The position numbers were made by a program, and so were the translations under genes. This document shows, in pieces, positions 1 through 64,000 of a stretch of DNA of 64,000 bases. Within the stretch, counting starts at the first letter, position 1; each line of letters begins with the position of its first letter. The stretch comes from Pseudorasbora parva (taxonomy: Eukaryota > Chordata > Actinopteri > Cypriniformes > Gobionidae). The stretch is from NCBI RefSeq assembly GCF_024679245.1, contig NC_090176.1, forward strand, positions 49,470,615 to 49,534,614, in the 5' to 3' direction. The notes below the pieces were generated by a model. It had not been told where the DNA came from. It saw nothing but the letters and a program-made list of their open reading frames with translations, and did no database searches.

Positions 1-116
1 CCCACAACGCAGGTACTTCTGCTGTTCTGAAACTGCATGTACAGCTCCATATACATGAATTAGGAAAGAAAAAAAATATTCAAAATGAAAGTTATTGTGG
101 GTTCTGCATCTTCCAG

Positions 117-234
117 ATGCCTGAGGAATACACAGATGAGCACATGGCTGATGAAGATCCTTCTGAGGTGAATAAGGCAGAAAGTGAGTCTCAAATGGAC
201 ACAGACTTAAAGACAAAGAGAGAAACTGGAGAAG
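117..234 (+). CDS. Unknown + gene, exon a (first visible)
   Basis: Acceptor TTCCAG ends at 116 and donor GTAAAC begins at 235. The open frame gives MPEEYTDEHMADEDPSEV and continues to a split Gly/Glu codon completed by the next exon. The segment is acidic and hydrophilic. Confidence 0.5.
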
Positions 235-3200
235 GTAAACCAATCAATACCAAATAAACACCAGCATATCTAATATTTTGAAAGTATCACAATAAACACA
301 GATTAACCAATCACAATAAAGTATTCCTTTCATTTTAGAACAAATGCAAGAAGTCGGTCAGAGTCAGTCAGAGAAGGTGAACAAACCGGTATAGTTGAAA
401 TACACACAACTGCCATTAAATAATTTCAATATACACTACTAGTCATGTTTGTGATAATTATGCTTTTTTTAAGTCTCTTCTGCACATCAAGGCTTGATTT
501 ATTTGATAAGGAATACAGTAATATTTTTAGAATTTGAAAAGAACTTTTCTATTTAAATATATTGTAAAATTGCAATTTTCATTACTCCAGTCTTCAGTGT
601 CACATGATGCTCAATTATTAATAATGGTTCTTATTATTTGTCATATCATCTTTTAGTGGGAACCGTGATTTTGTTTACTAATCAGTTTTAATGCGTCCTT
701 GATGAATAAATGTTTTTTTTTTTTTATTAAACTTTTGAATGGTTGTGTTGTGCAGTTTCAGTTTTAATAAAATATTAACAAAAACATTTTAACATTGATA
801 ATACCGTAATCATAAATGTTCTCATATGATCCTGATTTGACAAATCCTCATATGAGAATGATTAGTGAAGTATCATGTGACACTGAAGACTGGAGTAATA
901 ATGATAAATTCAGCTTTGATCACAGGAATAAATTACTCTTTACTATATTCACATAAACATTTACTTTAAATGGTAAAATATGTCACTATTATTTTTACAT
1001 TTTCTAATCAAATAAATGAAGCCTTGCTGAGCAGAAGAGACTTAAAAAAAAACTTTGACTGCTAGTGTTCTGTGTATTTCTTGTAATATCGGTTTGGATG
1101 AATGCAGCAGGGGAATGTGAATGTGTCATGTGCTTCTGAGCTCATGGTGGAAATGTCAGAGGAGGAGGAAGAACATAACTCAGAGGTGACCGCAGCAGAT
1201 GCTCAGGAGGACTCAGTGACTGAGGGTCCCGTCTGTCCTCCTCCCTCACCGGCTAGAATTAAAGCCACACCGACCACCCCGACCTTCTCCTTAAAGTACG
1301 ACCCTCAGCAGTGTTTATGATGGAGCACACCGTACCTCTATATGCTGCCATCTGCCACTTACATCACTGCAATACTTTTCTTACTAAGTACTTGAGTCTT
1401 GTTTCAAGTCCAAACATCTAGAAATTCTACAATAAGTATTTACTAGACAAGCAAAGGTAATTGTCTAATTTTGGGGAAAAATAACTCAAAATTAAGAGTT
1501 TTTGCTTAAAATAAGCACAATAATCTACCAATGGGGTAAGAAAAATAATCTTAATTCAAACAGAAAACAAGATTATTTAGTTTACCTCATTGGCAGATTA
1601 TTTTGCTTATTTTAAGCAAAAACTCTCTTAATTTTAAGTTATTTTTCCCCAAAACAAGACAATAATTTTTACTTGTCTTGTAAATATTTCTTAATGTAAG
1701 AATTTTTAGATATTTTGACTGGAAACAGGACAAAAATACTAAATAAGAAAGCATTTTTTTGCAGTGATTACATGAAACACCATTTGCAGCCCATTTTACA
1801 TCATGCATTTTTCAGGGAAACACCAAAATTGTGGTGTGCAGCTAGTCAAGTCAGCTTTAATTCTGTAGTGATTTGATGAATAATTCACAAGAGCAGGAAC
1901 TCACGCTTCAGGAAGTAAAAATGCTTAAAAAGGAACTGTTTGATCTGTTAACAGCAACAGTCCCAGCTGCTCACCTGGACGACAGGAGATCTCAGACACC
2001 AAGTCGCCCGCTTTTGTCTTCTCCATGATGTCTGATCCGAGCACACCTGGGTTCTCTAAGCTGGGCTGTGACTTTGACATGGGATCCGCAGCAGATGAGG
2101 TGAACTTCAGAAGCGGGAAGACTCACACATGCATCATTTCATCAAAGATAGTTTCATCATTTTGTTTGTGTGTGTGTGTGTGTGTGGTAGGCATCTCCAT
2201 TTACCTTCACGAGCTCCTATTTCTGCGACAAGGTATTTCTGGATAAATGTGGATGTTTGTGCTTTATAGCTGAATGCTTGAAATCTGATTTTGTATTTCT
2301 GGTAATAGAAGTCACCAGGATCAGCACCCAAGTTCTCAGGTGACGTATTGCTTATGAGTAATATCTACACTGCCTGTCAAAAGTTTGTAATAATTAATTA
2401 AATATTTATTATGCTTATGCTCCATGTATTTGATCAAAAATTACAGTAAAATAGTGAAATATTATTAAAGTTTAAAAGTTTTTTCTATGTGAATATATAG
2501 TAAAGTGTAATTTATTCCTATGATTAAATCTGAATTCATCATCATTACTCCAGTCTTCAGTGTCACATGATCCTTCCGAAGTTATTGTAATATAAATTGC
2601 TGCTCAATTATTATTGGTTTTACATTATTATTAATGGTTCTTAATATTATTAATGATGAATTTGAATTGAATTTATTTGAGGAATAGAAAGTTTAAAAGA
2701 ACAGCACATGTAAACTAGAAATCACTCCCACTTTTGATCAATTTAATGCATCCTTACTGAAAAAAAACCTTATCCCAAACTCTTGAATAATTGTGTTTTA
2801 GGTTTCCACAAAAATATTGACCAGCAAAAGCTGTTTTCAATGCTGATAATAATCAGAAATGTTTCTTGAGAAGCAAACAATGCTGTAAATTCAGCTTTGA
2901 TCACAGGAATAAATTACATTTTACAATATATTCACACAGAAAACAATTTAAACTGTGATGATTTCACTATATTACAGTTTTTACTGTAGTTTTAATCAAA
3001 TTGCCTTGGTGAGCAGAAATTTCTTTCAAAAAATATTCCAAAGTATAAATCATATTTTGCCTATAGATGGTTTTAAACATACATAAAAAAGTATTGTATT
3101 TTTTGTTTTGTGATATTTTCCTGACAAATCAAGAGTCTAGAGTTAACGCTGTTGTTTCTCTACAAGGTTTCCTGTTTGATGAAGCCGAGAGTCGTCAGGA

Positions 3201-3312
3201 AGAGTTTTCCTTTTCCTTCGGGAAGGAAAGCCCTCAGAGGAGCTCTTCCTCACGCGACGCTTCGGGACCTGCTGATTCCTTTCCCTTTTCATTCAGCTTT
3301 GGAAAATTATAA
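117..3312 (+). CDS. Unidentified acidic Phe/Ser-rich protein gene, 3' part, seven exons
   Basis: Seven exon-like segments join with consistent phases: 117-234, 339-376, 1108-1295, 1955-2099, 2191-2232, 2309-2339 and 3167-3312, ending in TAA. The joined product starts very acidic (a run of six Glu near 'MSEEEEEEH'-like sequence in exon 3) and becomes rich in Ser, Pro and Phe, with repeated short phrases such as PTFSL, SPAFVFSM, SPFTFTS, KFSGFLF, EEFSFSFGK and FPFSFSFGKL. No globular domain, signal peptide or membrane segment is visible; it looks disordered. The ATG at 117 directly follows an acceptor-like TTCCAG, so it may be internal and the gene may begin left of the window. The Phe-rich tail is loosely reminiscent of the synaptonemal-complex protein SIX6OS1 (C14orf39), but I cannot confirm that from memory. 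The gene runs tail-to-tail with pfkl. Confidence 0.6.
339..376 (+). CDS. Unknown + gene, exon b
   Basis: Acceptor CATTTTAG ends at 338. The frame EQMQEVGQSQSEK continues from exon a. Two in-phase donors are possible: GTGAAC at 377 (preferred) or GTATAG at 389. Confidence 0.45.
433..1070. repeat. MITE with imperfect terminal inverted repeats, copy 1
   Basis: The left end (CACTACTAGTCATG..., AAGTCTCTTCTGC) is mirrored at the right end (GCAGAAGAGACTT..., GACTGCTAGTG). Inside is the 'cagtcttcagtgtcacatga' block in both orientations around 590 and 880. It is a non-coding, foldback-type cyprinid repeat in an intron of the + gene. Confidence 0.7.
1108..1295 (+). CDS. Unknown + gene, exon c
   Basis: Acceptor AATGCAG ends at 1107, with a second CAG three bases later. 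It encodes an acidic stretch, then PPPSPARIKATPTTPTFSL. Reading straight on hits TGA at 1318. Splicing at donor AAA|GTACGA (1296) gives a split Asn codon that fits exon d exactly. Confidence 0.5.
1383..1757. repeat. Palindromic MITE
   Basis: Two long arms face each other. The left arm (about 1395-1545) and the right arm (about 1583-1745) share 'attttaagcaaaaactc'-type sequence in opposite orientation, with matching outer ends (CTTGTTTCAAGTCC / GGAAACAGGAC). No coding capacity. Confidence 0.7.
1955..2099 (+). CDS. Unknown + gene, exon d
   Basis: Acceptor TTAACAG ends at 1954 and donor GAG|GTGAAC starts at 2100. The encoded peptide includes SPAFVFSMMSDPSTPGFSKL. It joins exon c in phase. Confidence 0.55.
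2191..2232 (+). CDS. Unknown + gene, exon e (14 codons)
   Basis: The exon encodes ASPFTFTSSYFCDK and has donor AAG|GTATTT. Its acceptor GGTAG is preceded directly by a (TG)n tract (about 2164-2186) instead of a normal pyrimidine tract. Confidence 0.5.
2309..2339 (+). CDS. Unknown + gene, exon f (31-bp microexon)
   Basis: The acceptor ends TAATAG at 2308 and the donor GTGACG starts at 2340. It encodes KSPGSAPKFS plus a split Gly codon completed by the last exon. Confidence 0.45.
2367..3050. repeat. MITE related to 433-1070, copy 2
   Basis: It contains the same 'cagtcttcagtgtcacatga' core and the same 'gctttgatcacaggaataaatta' block as copy 1, with a matching left start near CTGCCTGTCAAAAG. 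Ends are more diverged. It fills the last intron of the + gene. Confidence 0.6.
3167..3312 (+). CDS. Unknown + gene, terminal exon g
   Basis: Acceptor CTACAAG ends at 3166. The frame GFLFDEAESRQEEFSFSFGK runs to FPFSFSFGKL and a TAA at 3310. An ATTAAA polyadenylation-like hexamer lies near 3527. Confidence 0.6.
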
Positions 3313-3880
3313 CTTCATAAACATTGTATCCTAATAGCTGTACTTCAGAGATGTGTTCAGATGTCTGTTACACTTTATACTATGTGAAGTGTTTATGCCA
3401 GTTAAATACGGCTCAGTTTGCTAAGTTTGCTCAACATGATTTAAAATAACTTGGTTATTTGAATATATACGTATGCATTATAAATGATAGAAAATTAGAG
3501 GAATGTTTAAATTCTTGCATGTTCTTATTAAATGTATTTGGTGCTACTCAGAAACTGAAAATATAACAAAACACTGAAAAAGTCTATTTCCCTCTACTCA
3601 CAACACAGAAAAGCATTTTTAAATATATATTTTTATTATATATTTTAGTAGATGTATTTTGTTTTATTTAGATTACAGTACATTCCTTTCAATATGACAT
3701 TCAGCTGCATCATTAACATTTAGATTTTTATGGCTTACATTTACAGACAGAAACAGTGAACAACTTACTGCACACTTTCAGTTCTGTAGATTTCAGCAAA
3801 ACAACCATTTCATAGTTGTTGACAGTAATACGCAAAACTGCTAAACATGGAAGTTTGGAAAGGTGAAACTCAAAAAACCT
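3313..3880. other. AT-rich 3' flank of the + gene
   Basis: 3' UTR and intergenic DNA. No ORF of note and no structured repeat was seen. Confidence 0.5.
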
Positions 3881-3881
3881 G

Positions 3882-5230
3882 TCAAAAAAACTTGTCCAGT
3901 TGCATAAACACAGTCACTATGTAATAGTCTGAACAACTAGCATTTAGCCAATCGGTCTTACTTTTCAGTTTCAGGTTAGACCAATCTGTTTGAGGGGCCA
4001 AAGCACTGAAGGTACGTAGGCACCTGTTGAAATCGTTAGTGTTCCTATTCTTCTTCCTCTGCTCTGGAAGTCTATGAAAACCCATAGAAACATTATAAAA
4101 TTTGGCACACAGGTAAAGAACAGTCTGAACTGTCAACATAGCTAATATGGAGTCTCTAACTCAATCCCTCTAGCGCCACCAACTGTCCAAATTTACACTC
4201 AGTTTGATGCTTACAACTTTTGAACCGTAAGGGCTAGAAACAACATTTTTCCTCTGATTTAATGGCTTAAGATCATTCACCCTATGATTCGTCATGAAAA
4301 ATTGTCTGCTGTTTTGAATCTCCTCCTAGGCCTTTGCTCAGATTTTCTCAAAAATGTAACCAGATCTTCTTCAACGCAAGCCATGCCCATAAATTTTAGG
4401 GGTTTAGATTGATTTATCAAACTTGTTTTGACCAAACTTGGGCTGAAACCGATATCGCCCCCCATACCCTTAAATATATTGCACTATTTGAGAGGACAGC
4501 CATTTGTAGTGGTGTCCGAAACCATATTGGACGTGAGTGTACAGCCGGTGTACACACAGAGGCTGGCCGAATTCACTTACTTGTTTTCATTCACTCCTTC
4601 AAGTGTACTGTATTAGTGGACTAAAGTAGGGTACAGTGATTGAGGGTTTAGGCGGCGATTTCGGATTCAGCCTTGGTGTGTTATATGACAACCATGACCT
4701 GAGGTTACCTGCACAGTTTTATCACAGTGCCACCAAGTGGTCAGGAGATATTAAAAATAGCTCTTCTTGCTTATAAGTTCTGAACGGTTTGGCCAAAAAT
4801 CACAAAACTGACTCTTAAGTTTGTAATAGAATACCAAATTTGATCATATTGGCCATCTTGCTGTAAAATGCTAAATTTTATGAACGCATTAGTGTATTGT
4901 CAAGAAACTCTATATGTGTCTTCGGCACAAAGTCCTGAAGGTACTCAAAGTTTCAGGGCAGCGCCACCTTAGTGGCTTCCCAAAAATGTTAATAACTTTT
5001 GACTAAATTAGCCTATTGTATTGAACTGGTCTTAATAAACAAAACATGCTGAGAACACAGATACCAATTTTGCCAAAGTCGGCCAATCTTCCTGGCAGCC
5101 ATTTTCTTTCAAGACCTACATTTTCGAGCTCCTAGATAGATTATTGCTCAAATTTTCCCCAAAAATCGAAACATTTCATCTTCAGACCATGCCTGCAAAA
5201 AGTTATAGATTTAGTGCCAATAGACAATGA
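3882..5230. repeat. Degenerate repeat-like block with recurrent 'gccacc' modules
   Basis: Short modules recur at about 4172 (GCGCCACCAACTG), 4729 (GTGCCACCAAGTGG) and 4961 (GCGCCACCTTAGTGG). Each is followed by similar text about losing or gaining T-rich sequence and 'ccaaa..tttgatcatattggccat'-like phrases. It looks like an old dispersed repeat rather than a gene; only short ORFs are present. Confidence 0.4.
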
Positions 5231-5951
5231 TTCTGTCTAAAATTATATTATGTCTTTTATTGCTTATTGTTGCAGTTGGTCTGATGCTGGTTCTATGTGC
5301 TTGGCCCCTTAATTTGGTCTTGCTATATATATTTATGTAATTGCCGGAAAAAGTTATTACCAGATGACTAACTTGTAAGAGCAAGCAGTTTATGCAACTG
5401 GCCAAAGCAGGCTATATGTGAGCCCCAAAAATTATGTTTTGCAAAATGATTTTTGCATTGTGACTTTTCATGACAATTAAATCTTATTCTTAATACTCCA
5501 ATGCAAAACCTTACGGTGGTGTGTATGAAAATAATGTCACAATGCAAAAATGCAATTCATACAATGCAATTCACGTTTCATTAACACAATCATACCTGCT
5601 TCATTATTTTTTAGTATTTTGAATGAAATGTAGAGTATTAATATTGAAAATGTAAATCATGCTGCACTAAAACTATCTATTGTTTCACATTAATCACGTT
5701 GCATAGGCTCACAATATCACAGACACACTGAAACTCTGAAGCTCACAACCACAAATTACCTGTTCAAATGTTTGACAACCTGGTTCACAATTTTTTCCCT
5801 TTACCATCTTGTGATGTACTTTATCACGGCACATCAAACCATTTTGCCTTGTGGTTTTGCCAGTGAATACTGCACAGACCTTTAACAACTAAAAGCTAGG
5901 GTTGGGGATCGTAATATATTTTCCGGTTCATGTTCCATTAAAATGATTTAA
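5231..5951. other. Intergenic DNA, nothing recognised
   Basis: No coding exon, RNA gene or clear inverted repeat was found here. A 'tagggttggg' start like that of the element at 6758 occurs near 5898. Confidence 0.4.
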
Positions 5952-6712
5952 AGGGTTACTTCAGCGATTAGCATATGGCCTTGTATCAATAGAAACCCTG
6001 GAGTATATTCAAATTATTGTGCTTTCCCCCCTCATATCTCCCTGAGACAAGAGATTTATGCATTTTATTTCTGGAAAAAATCCTCCTATGATGCAAATTG
6101 ACGATTTTTGCATCATAGGAGGAATGTTTGCCCAAAGGCTAAAGACTACAGCCAGCAGAGGGAGCCATTTCCGCATGTTTTGAATCCGCTCATGGGGGAT
6201 GGAGATCACACTCACAGCTCAGCTCAGCTACAGGCACTCATTTAAACGGAGCTATGGTGCGCAATGTAAGTCTTTTAACTTCTCAAATTAATTTCTATGA
6301 AAGTTAAGCTTGTAAAGGCATGAACTGAACGCGCCAGACTGAACTCGCGTTGTGAATGTATGCCGCGAGTGTAGTCGCGATTACCTCAGCTCTCATCACT
6401 CGTGCAGTAAGTGCTCAGTGCTGTGACACTCGCGCAGCGACTCACTCATTATATTGAACAGACACGTTCAGTTTTTAATTGTAGTGTCTTCTCTAACTCA
6501 GTCACTGTAATCAAGTTGGTGGCTTTGGGAATGGCCTCACAGGGCAGCGAAGCATTCTGGGAATTGTAGTCTTTCATCCCCATGGGACAAAAATACATTT
6601 TCTGTCTTTTCTCAGTCTAGAAGACACCAAATTCAAAAATAATTTCACATTTCTACTACATTGATGACCCAGTTTAAATACAGATTCATCTTCCCAGCGC
6701 TGAAGTACCCCT
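5952..6712. repeat. TTAA-flanked MITE (family 1), complete
   Basis: TTAA at 5948 precedes AGGGTTACTTCAGCG. The right end GCTGAAGTACCCCT is followed by TTAA at 6713. The inverted ends and TTAA target duplication are piggyBac-like. A second copy of the left part lies at 62473. Confidence 0.75.
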
Positions 6713-6757
6713 TTAACAACTAATAACAAAATAGTGGTAAGGAAATGTTCGCAATAC

Positions 6758-7640
6758 TAGGGTTGGGTATCGTTTGAATTTTAACGACTGTGATTCTGCT
6801 CATCAATTCCAAATTTCAATCGCAAGAAGGTTAAAAAACTTTAGATATCATTCACATTTATTCAAAGACTTATTGCGAAACATGTAATTGTAGCTGAATA
6901 CCATGAACAAAACATGAACTTTTGCCTATAGTTTAAAAATACCATAATAAAAACAACTAGCCTAACTAATATACATTATTATTAAAGTCAAGTAAACACT
7001 CGGTAATTAAAAAATATCAAATTAGCAATTGCACAAATAAACACAATTGAACAAAATACGGCTAAAATAAAAAATTTCAAGTAGAGAAACTAATCAAATG
7101 TAAAAATAACACTGAACTTTATTAGAAAATATAGGCTACATAAATATAGCCTATATTTTATGAATACAGTATTATTTAATTTTAATATAGTATTAATATT
7201 TAATCATTAATATAGAACAGCGAGCGAATTTCGTTATCTTTTGTTTGATTAACGTGCATCAGGAAAATCTGCCGTCGCTTTAAGAGCTGCACGAATCCAA
7301 TATACTGTTACACACACGTTTTCATCTTTTCTTTTCAACTGTCTTAAGACATAACCGACTGTGTTCACGAGAATAATTTGACATATTTGTGTGTGCATGT
7401 GTCCGTTCAAGAAAGACGAGAAAGAGAACTCCGCGCGCATTATTCAGTATGAGAAGCTGTTCGGCGCGTGTGTGTGCAGCATGTGTATGTAGGAAAAAAA
7501 CAGTATTCTTTGCACTCGAATGGTTTAAAATCACATTAAAATGCCCACACAGGAATCGATAAGCAGAATCAAAGTGTGTGTTTCTTTATCGATTTCCCGG
7601 TTCTAGGTAATCTGGAACTGGTTCTCGATACCCATCCCTA
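6758..7640. repeat. hAT-like non-autonomous element
   Basis: The left end TAGGGTTGGGTATCG is the inverse of the right end CGATACCCATCCCTA. No transposase frame is present. An exact 8-bp target duplication was not found, so the ends or flanks may be altered. Confidence 0.6.
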
Positions 7641-9037
7641 CTAACAGCAGCAGTTTAGTATTAAGAATAACATAGTGTCTACACTGGAAGTGACTAGTGT
7701 TTCATTGCACCAGGAAAAATACTTTGCATTAGTTGTTTTTGAACAGCAAAATTATTTTACATTGCTACATTCGAGTATACATATAGTTAACAACAAGGTG
7801 ATTGTAATTAGAAAACCAGAAACATCATAAGCTGGCTTTGATGATACGGTCTAAAGTGATTCAAATATATAACGAATAAAATTTTCTTTCAAGAAAAATA
7901 TATTTGTCAAGCGGAAACAGACGTGGGCAGTGCTCATTAATCCAGACACATTTGAAAGGAAGTCTTTTCTCGCTGAGATGCGTTTTTTGTCCTGCTAAAA
8001 TGGAGCTTTCTGAAGACAATCTGCTAAGGGGCACCATTTTCAACTTTTTAGTTATGCGGTTTGGCCGTTCCTTTACACGACAAGTTAGATTTTTTGGGGA
8101 GCCTGAAAAGGCAAGCTTTTGAAAACGATGCCTTTACCTTCTCTGTTAAAACAACAAAAATGCAAATTTGTGAAAACGAAGAAGTCATGTGCATGCGCAT
8201 TGTGTGTTCGCGGAGTGTTCCTCAAAATGCGACATTGTCATCTATTGTCTGGCATGCGTAATACAGCCTTTTTAGTCATTTTTGCAGATCTGTGTGAACG
8301 AGGAACGTTGATTGTCGTCTGTTTTTAGTACAACTTTTCTGTGTAAACCTACCCGAAGTGGATACATTAGAAAACGCTGTTTCCGCTTTGTAGTGTGGAC
8401 TGTGAAAACCGATGTATGTTTAGTCATGTGACACATATATGCACTGATCGATATCTATGGTTGTACCAGTTTTATAGCGCCTGCTATTTACGTTCATGAT
8501 GTTGTTAAAAAGAAATGTCACTACAATCTTTATTTTACATTCCTGCAAAGATTACAGAACTTACTCACAATTTACTCGCAAAACATGAGGACAGTTGTGT
8601 TTTAGACCAAACAGAATGGCGACAGAGTGCAGATATTTTGCTAATAAAATAATCGTTCCAGAAGAATAGCTTGAGGTAGTCTCTCTGTATCATCTCTACG
8701 TTTCATGCATGTACATTGCGATGATTTTAGTGTTTTTAGACGGTTCAGTGTAGACAGAGTGTTTTGAAACAAAAACACTTTTCAAATGTATCCGGATTAA
8801 TGTAAATGTATCCATACTTCTATTAATTACAATGGGAGTGACCTAGTTTTGGACACACTGCATAGGTCCATTATAAGGACGGTGCAATACAAGCCTCCAA
8901 TGCAGAGGAAGATCAGGGTTAGGCACGCAGGAGTCATACCCTCCTTTACTCACTAAAGCATCAGGCGTTTACCCGTTTTAATGGAGGATTGGCAGTCAGG
9001 TGTGTTGGTTGAAGGATGGCACCAGTGGTGTGTGGTT
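7641..9037. other. pfkl 3' flank / possible 3' UTR with repeat fragments
   Basis: This lies downstream of the pfkl stop. From about 7900 to 8830 it reads like a repeat ('gtgtggactgtgaaaaccgatg', 'gacggttcagtgtagacagag'). A minus-strand AATAAA (TTTATT on + near 8529) could be a polyadenylation signal, but this is unproven. Confidence 0.35.
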
Positions 9038-61999
<52,962 letters not shown>

Positions 62000-62472
62000 C
62001 TGTGGAGAGACACACGGTCTGCTGATTTAGGTTTGCATTAGTGCATCGGATGATTTTACCCATATAGAGTTATTAGAGCAATGCACAAGCAAAATGCATG
62101 TCCTGGCATGCATGCATCACAGCTTCAGAGGAAACACGGTGAGAGTCTGAGTACGACAGCAGGAACGCAACGCAGACGGACAAATGCAAACACACACTCA
62201 CTAAATGAGCGTCACACAGTGTGCACTCAGATTCAGGCGACAGAGGTAAAACTGAAAATCATGTCTTTGATTATTAATGCCTCATGTCGTTCCGAAGCTG
62301 TGTGCTGTTATTTTTCCCAAGAAATGCATTTCTATCTACATGCATTCAGATTGATTTCACAAAAGAAAAAGGACATAAAACACCACTAAAGTACCCATCT
62401 ATGGAAGCATACGGGTAGCAATGTTCAATGTAATATGCAAAATGGCAATGTTGCAAAAAATTCTGTATTTAA
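62000..62472. other. pfkl intron 3, nothing recognised
   Basis: Searched on the minus strand for pfkl exons 1-3 (the MNAAVRAVVR and DGGDNI regions); none was found here or up to 64000. Confidence 0.5.
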
Positions 62473-63460
62473 AGGTTAACTTCAGCGATTAGCATATGGC
62501 TTTGTATCAGTAGAAACCCTGGAGTATATTCAAATGATTGTGCGTTCCCTCATATCCCCCTGAGACAAGAGATTTATGCATTTTATTTCTGGAAAAAACT
62601 CCTCCTATGATGCAAATTGACGATTTTTGCATCATCGGAGGAATGTTTGGCCAAAGGCTAAAGACTACAGCCAGCAGAGGGAGCCATTTCCGCATGTTTT
62701 GAACCCGCGCGTGAGGGATGGAGATCACACTCACAGCTCAGCTCAGCTACAGGCACTCATTTAAACGGAGCTATGGTGAGCAATGTAAGTCTTTTTACTT
62801 CTCAAATTAATTTCTATGAAAGTTAAGCTTGTAAAGGCATAAACTGAAACACGCCAGACTGAACTTGCGTTGTGAATGTATGCCGCGAGTGTAGATGCGA
62901 TTACCTCAGCTCTCATCACGAGCTTATCAGCTCATTTATCTGACTCCTGCAGTCAGTGCTCAGTGCTGTGATACTCACGCGGCGACTCACTCATTATATT
63001 AAACACACGTTCAGTTTTTAATTGTAGTGTCCTCTCTGTTCTCTAACTCAGTCACAGTAATCAAGTTGGTGGCGTTGGGAATGGCCTCACAGGGCAGCGA
63101 AGCATTCTGGGAATTGTAGTCTTTCATCCCCATGGGACAAAAATACATTTTCTATACAATATAATACCCATATCTACGTTTTCAGAGGTGTTATGTTTTT
63201 ATTAACTTAGAATGAGCCGTTTCTATCTACACACACACCTTGTGTCTCCTTGCAGTGAAGACGCCATTTTGTGCCGCCATGTTTCTACAGTAGCCCTAAA
63301 GGGACAAACTTCTCTACAGAGCGCTAATCACTCTCTGTTGTCTCAGACGTCATTTTTGTCCTGTGTCAGCCACCATAGCTTCTCTTTGAGCTTTGAAAGG
63401 AAGGAGGGATGCAATTCATGACCTCACCACTAGATGCCACAAAAATATCACACTGCACCC
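62473..63460. repeat. TTAA-bounded MITE with ends from two families
   Basis: The left 680 bp copies the family 1 MITE at 5952 (AGGTTAACTTCAGCG start). From about 63152 it switches to another repeat ('cgccattttgtgccgccatg', 'ctagatgccacaaaaatatca') ending CACTGCACCC before TTAA at 63461. Confidence 0.75.
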
Positions 63461-63464
63461 TTAA

Positions 63465-64000
63465 ATTACATTTTTTCACACAAAATGTGCAACGTCTGGA
63501 GCAAAATGCTAATTTATACACTAGTTTTAACATATAATTTATATTTAATAAAACATATAATATATAATAGAAATTATTATTCGTTTTTTGCTAATTGAAT
63601 GTTTTGCTTTATATTTTCACAAAGGTTATATTTAAATTACTGTCATGTTAATGTTACATCTTCAAATTAATATATTATATTGAAAAGTGTATATATGATG
63701 ATGGTTTTTGTGGTAATCCTGAAAGATATTGCAGAATATTCCTCCATTTTATAATGACACAGGCAATTATGCAGCCAAAAATGAGCCCATGTCTATATGA
63801 AATCCCAACTTGATTATATCAACTTTGATTAAAATGTAGTTTTCTGAGAAACTAATTCTTTGTTGAGCTCCAATGTAGATATCACTCACTATATTTGTAT
63901 ATGCCAACAATGGTAGAAATGTAATTCATTTAAAAATTATTTACCGTTTCCCACGAATGATTTACCCCAAAAATATTAATTACATTCTTAAAATGAGTAC
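63465..64000. other. AT-rich intron end, nothing recognised
   Basis: No exon, repeat end or RNA gene seen. Confidence 0.45.

Noticed and set aside
1102..1320. Exon c as a terminal exon with stop at 1318
   Set aside because: The donor at 1296 gives a phase-perfect join to exon d, with protein style continuing.
62000..64000. pfkl exons 1-3
   Set aside because: No matching motif or phase-compatible splice pair was found; they must lie further right.

Overview
The window looks like nuclear DNA of a teleost fish, most likely a cyprinid. It has short exons with GT/AG borders in long AT-rich introns, many CA/GT microsatellites, and a dense load of fish-type DNA transposons (hAT, TTAA-flanked MITEs, Tc1-like), L2-like LINEs and a BEL/Pao LTR retrotransposon. 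No prokaryotic signal, CRISPR array or classical RNA gene was seen. Two host genes run convergently. On the + strand, 117-3312 holds the 3' part of a small acidic Phe/Ser-rich protein gene (seven exons) that I could not identify with confidence. On the - strand, 61999 down to 9038 holds 19 coding exons of liver-type 6-phosphofructokinase (pfkl). They correspond to exons 4-22 of the 22-exon vertebrate gene. All splice phases agree, giving 701 codons to a TAA stop. The first three coding exons would lie beyond 64000. 

Layout: 1-3312 unknown + gene with intronic MITEs; 3313-9037 repeat-rich intergenic region between the two 3' ends; 9038-14596 pfkl exons 22-17 with TTAA MITEs between them; 14597-23532 intron 16 with LINE tails and a 6.7-kb LTR element with almost no coding capacity; 23533-26788 exons 16-14; 26789-46465 a 19.7-kb intron 13 with a CA tract, a G-rich minisatellite and a nested transposon stack; 46466-49440 exons 13-11 with an intact Tc1-like DD37E transposon in the intron between exons 13 and 12; 49441-61999 exons 10-4, with hAT-like elements, hairpins and microsatellites in the introns; 62000-64000 intron 3 with a chimeric-looking MITE. 

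The most striking structure is in intron 13. A TTAA-type MITE was split by a BEL/Pao retrotransposon with near-identical LTRs. Its integrase was split by an L2-like LINE. The LINE's reverse transcriptase was split by a hAT element and its 3' UTR by a CAGGG/CCCTG MITE. Target-site duplications order these events. The LINE 5' junction carries a perfect 55-nt inverted copy of nearby target sequence, as expected if the reverse transcriptase jumped to flanking DNA. 

Several pfkl splice sites sit beside unusual DNA: a (UG)n tract serves as the polypyrimidine region of exon 21, a 174-bp hairpin lies 30 nt before exon 7, and the 45-nt exon 6 sits between CA and AT repeats and two blocks of inverted related repeats. 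No operon-like cooperation is implied. Apart from the two host genes the window is transposon biology inside introns.
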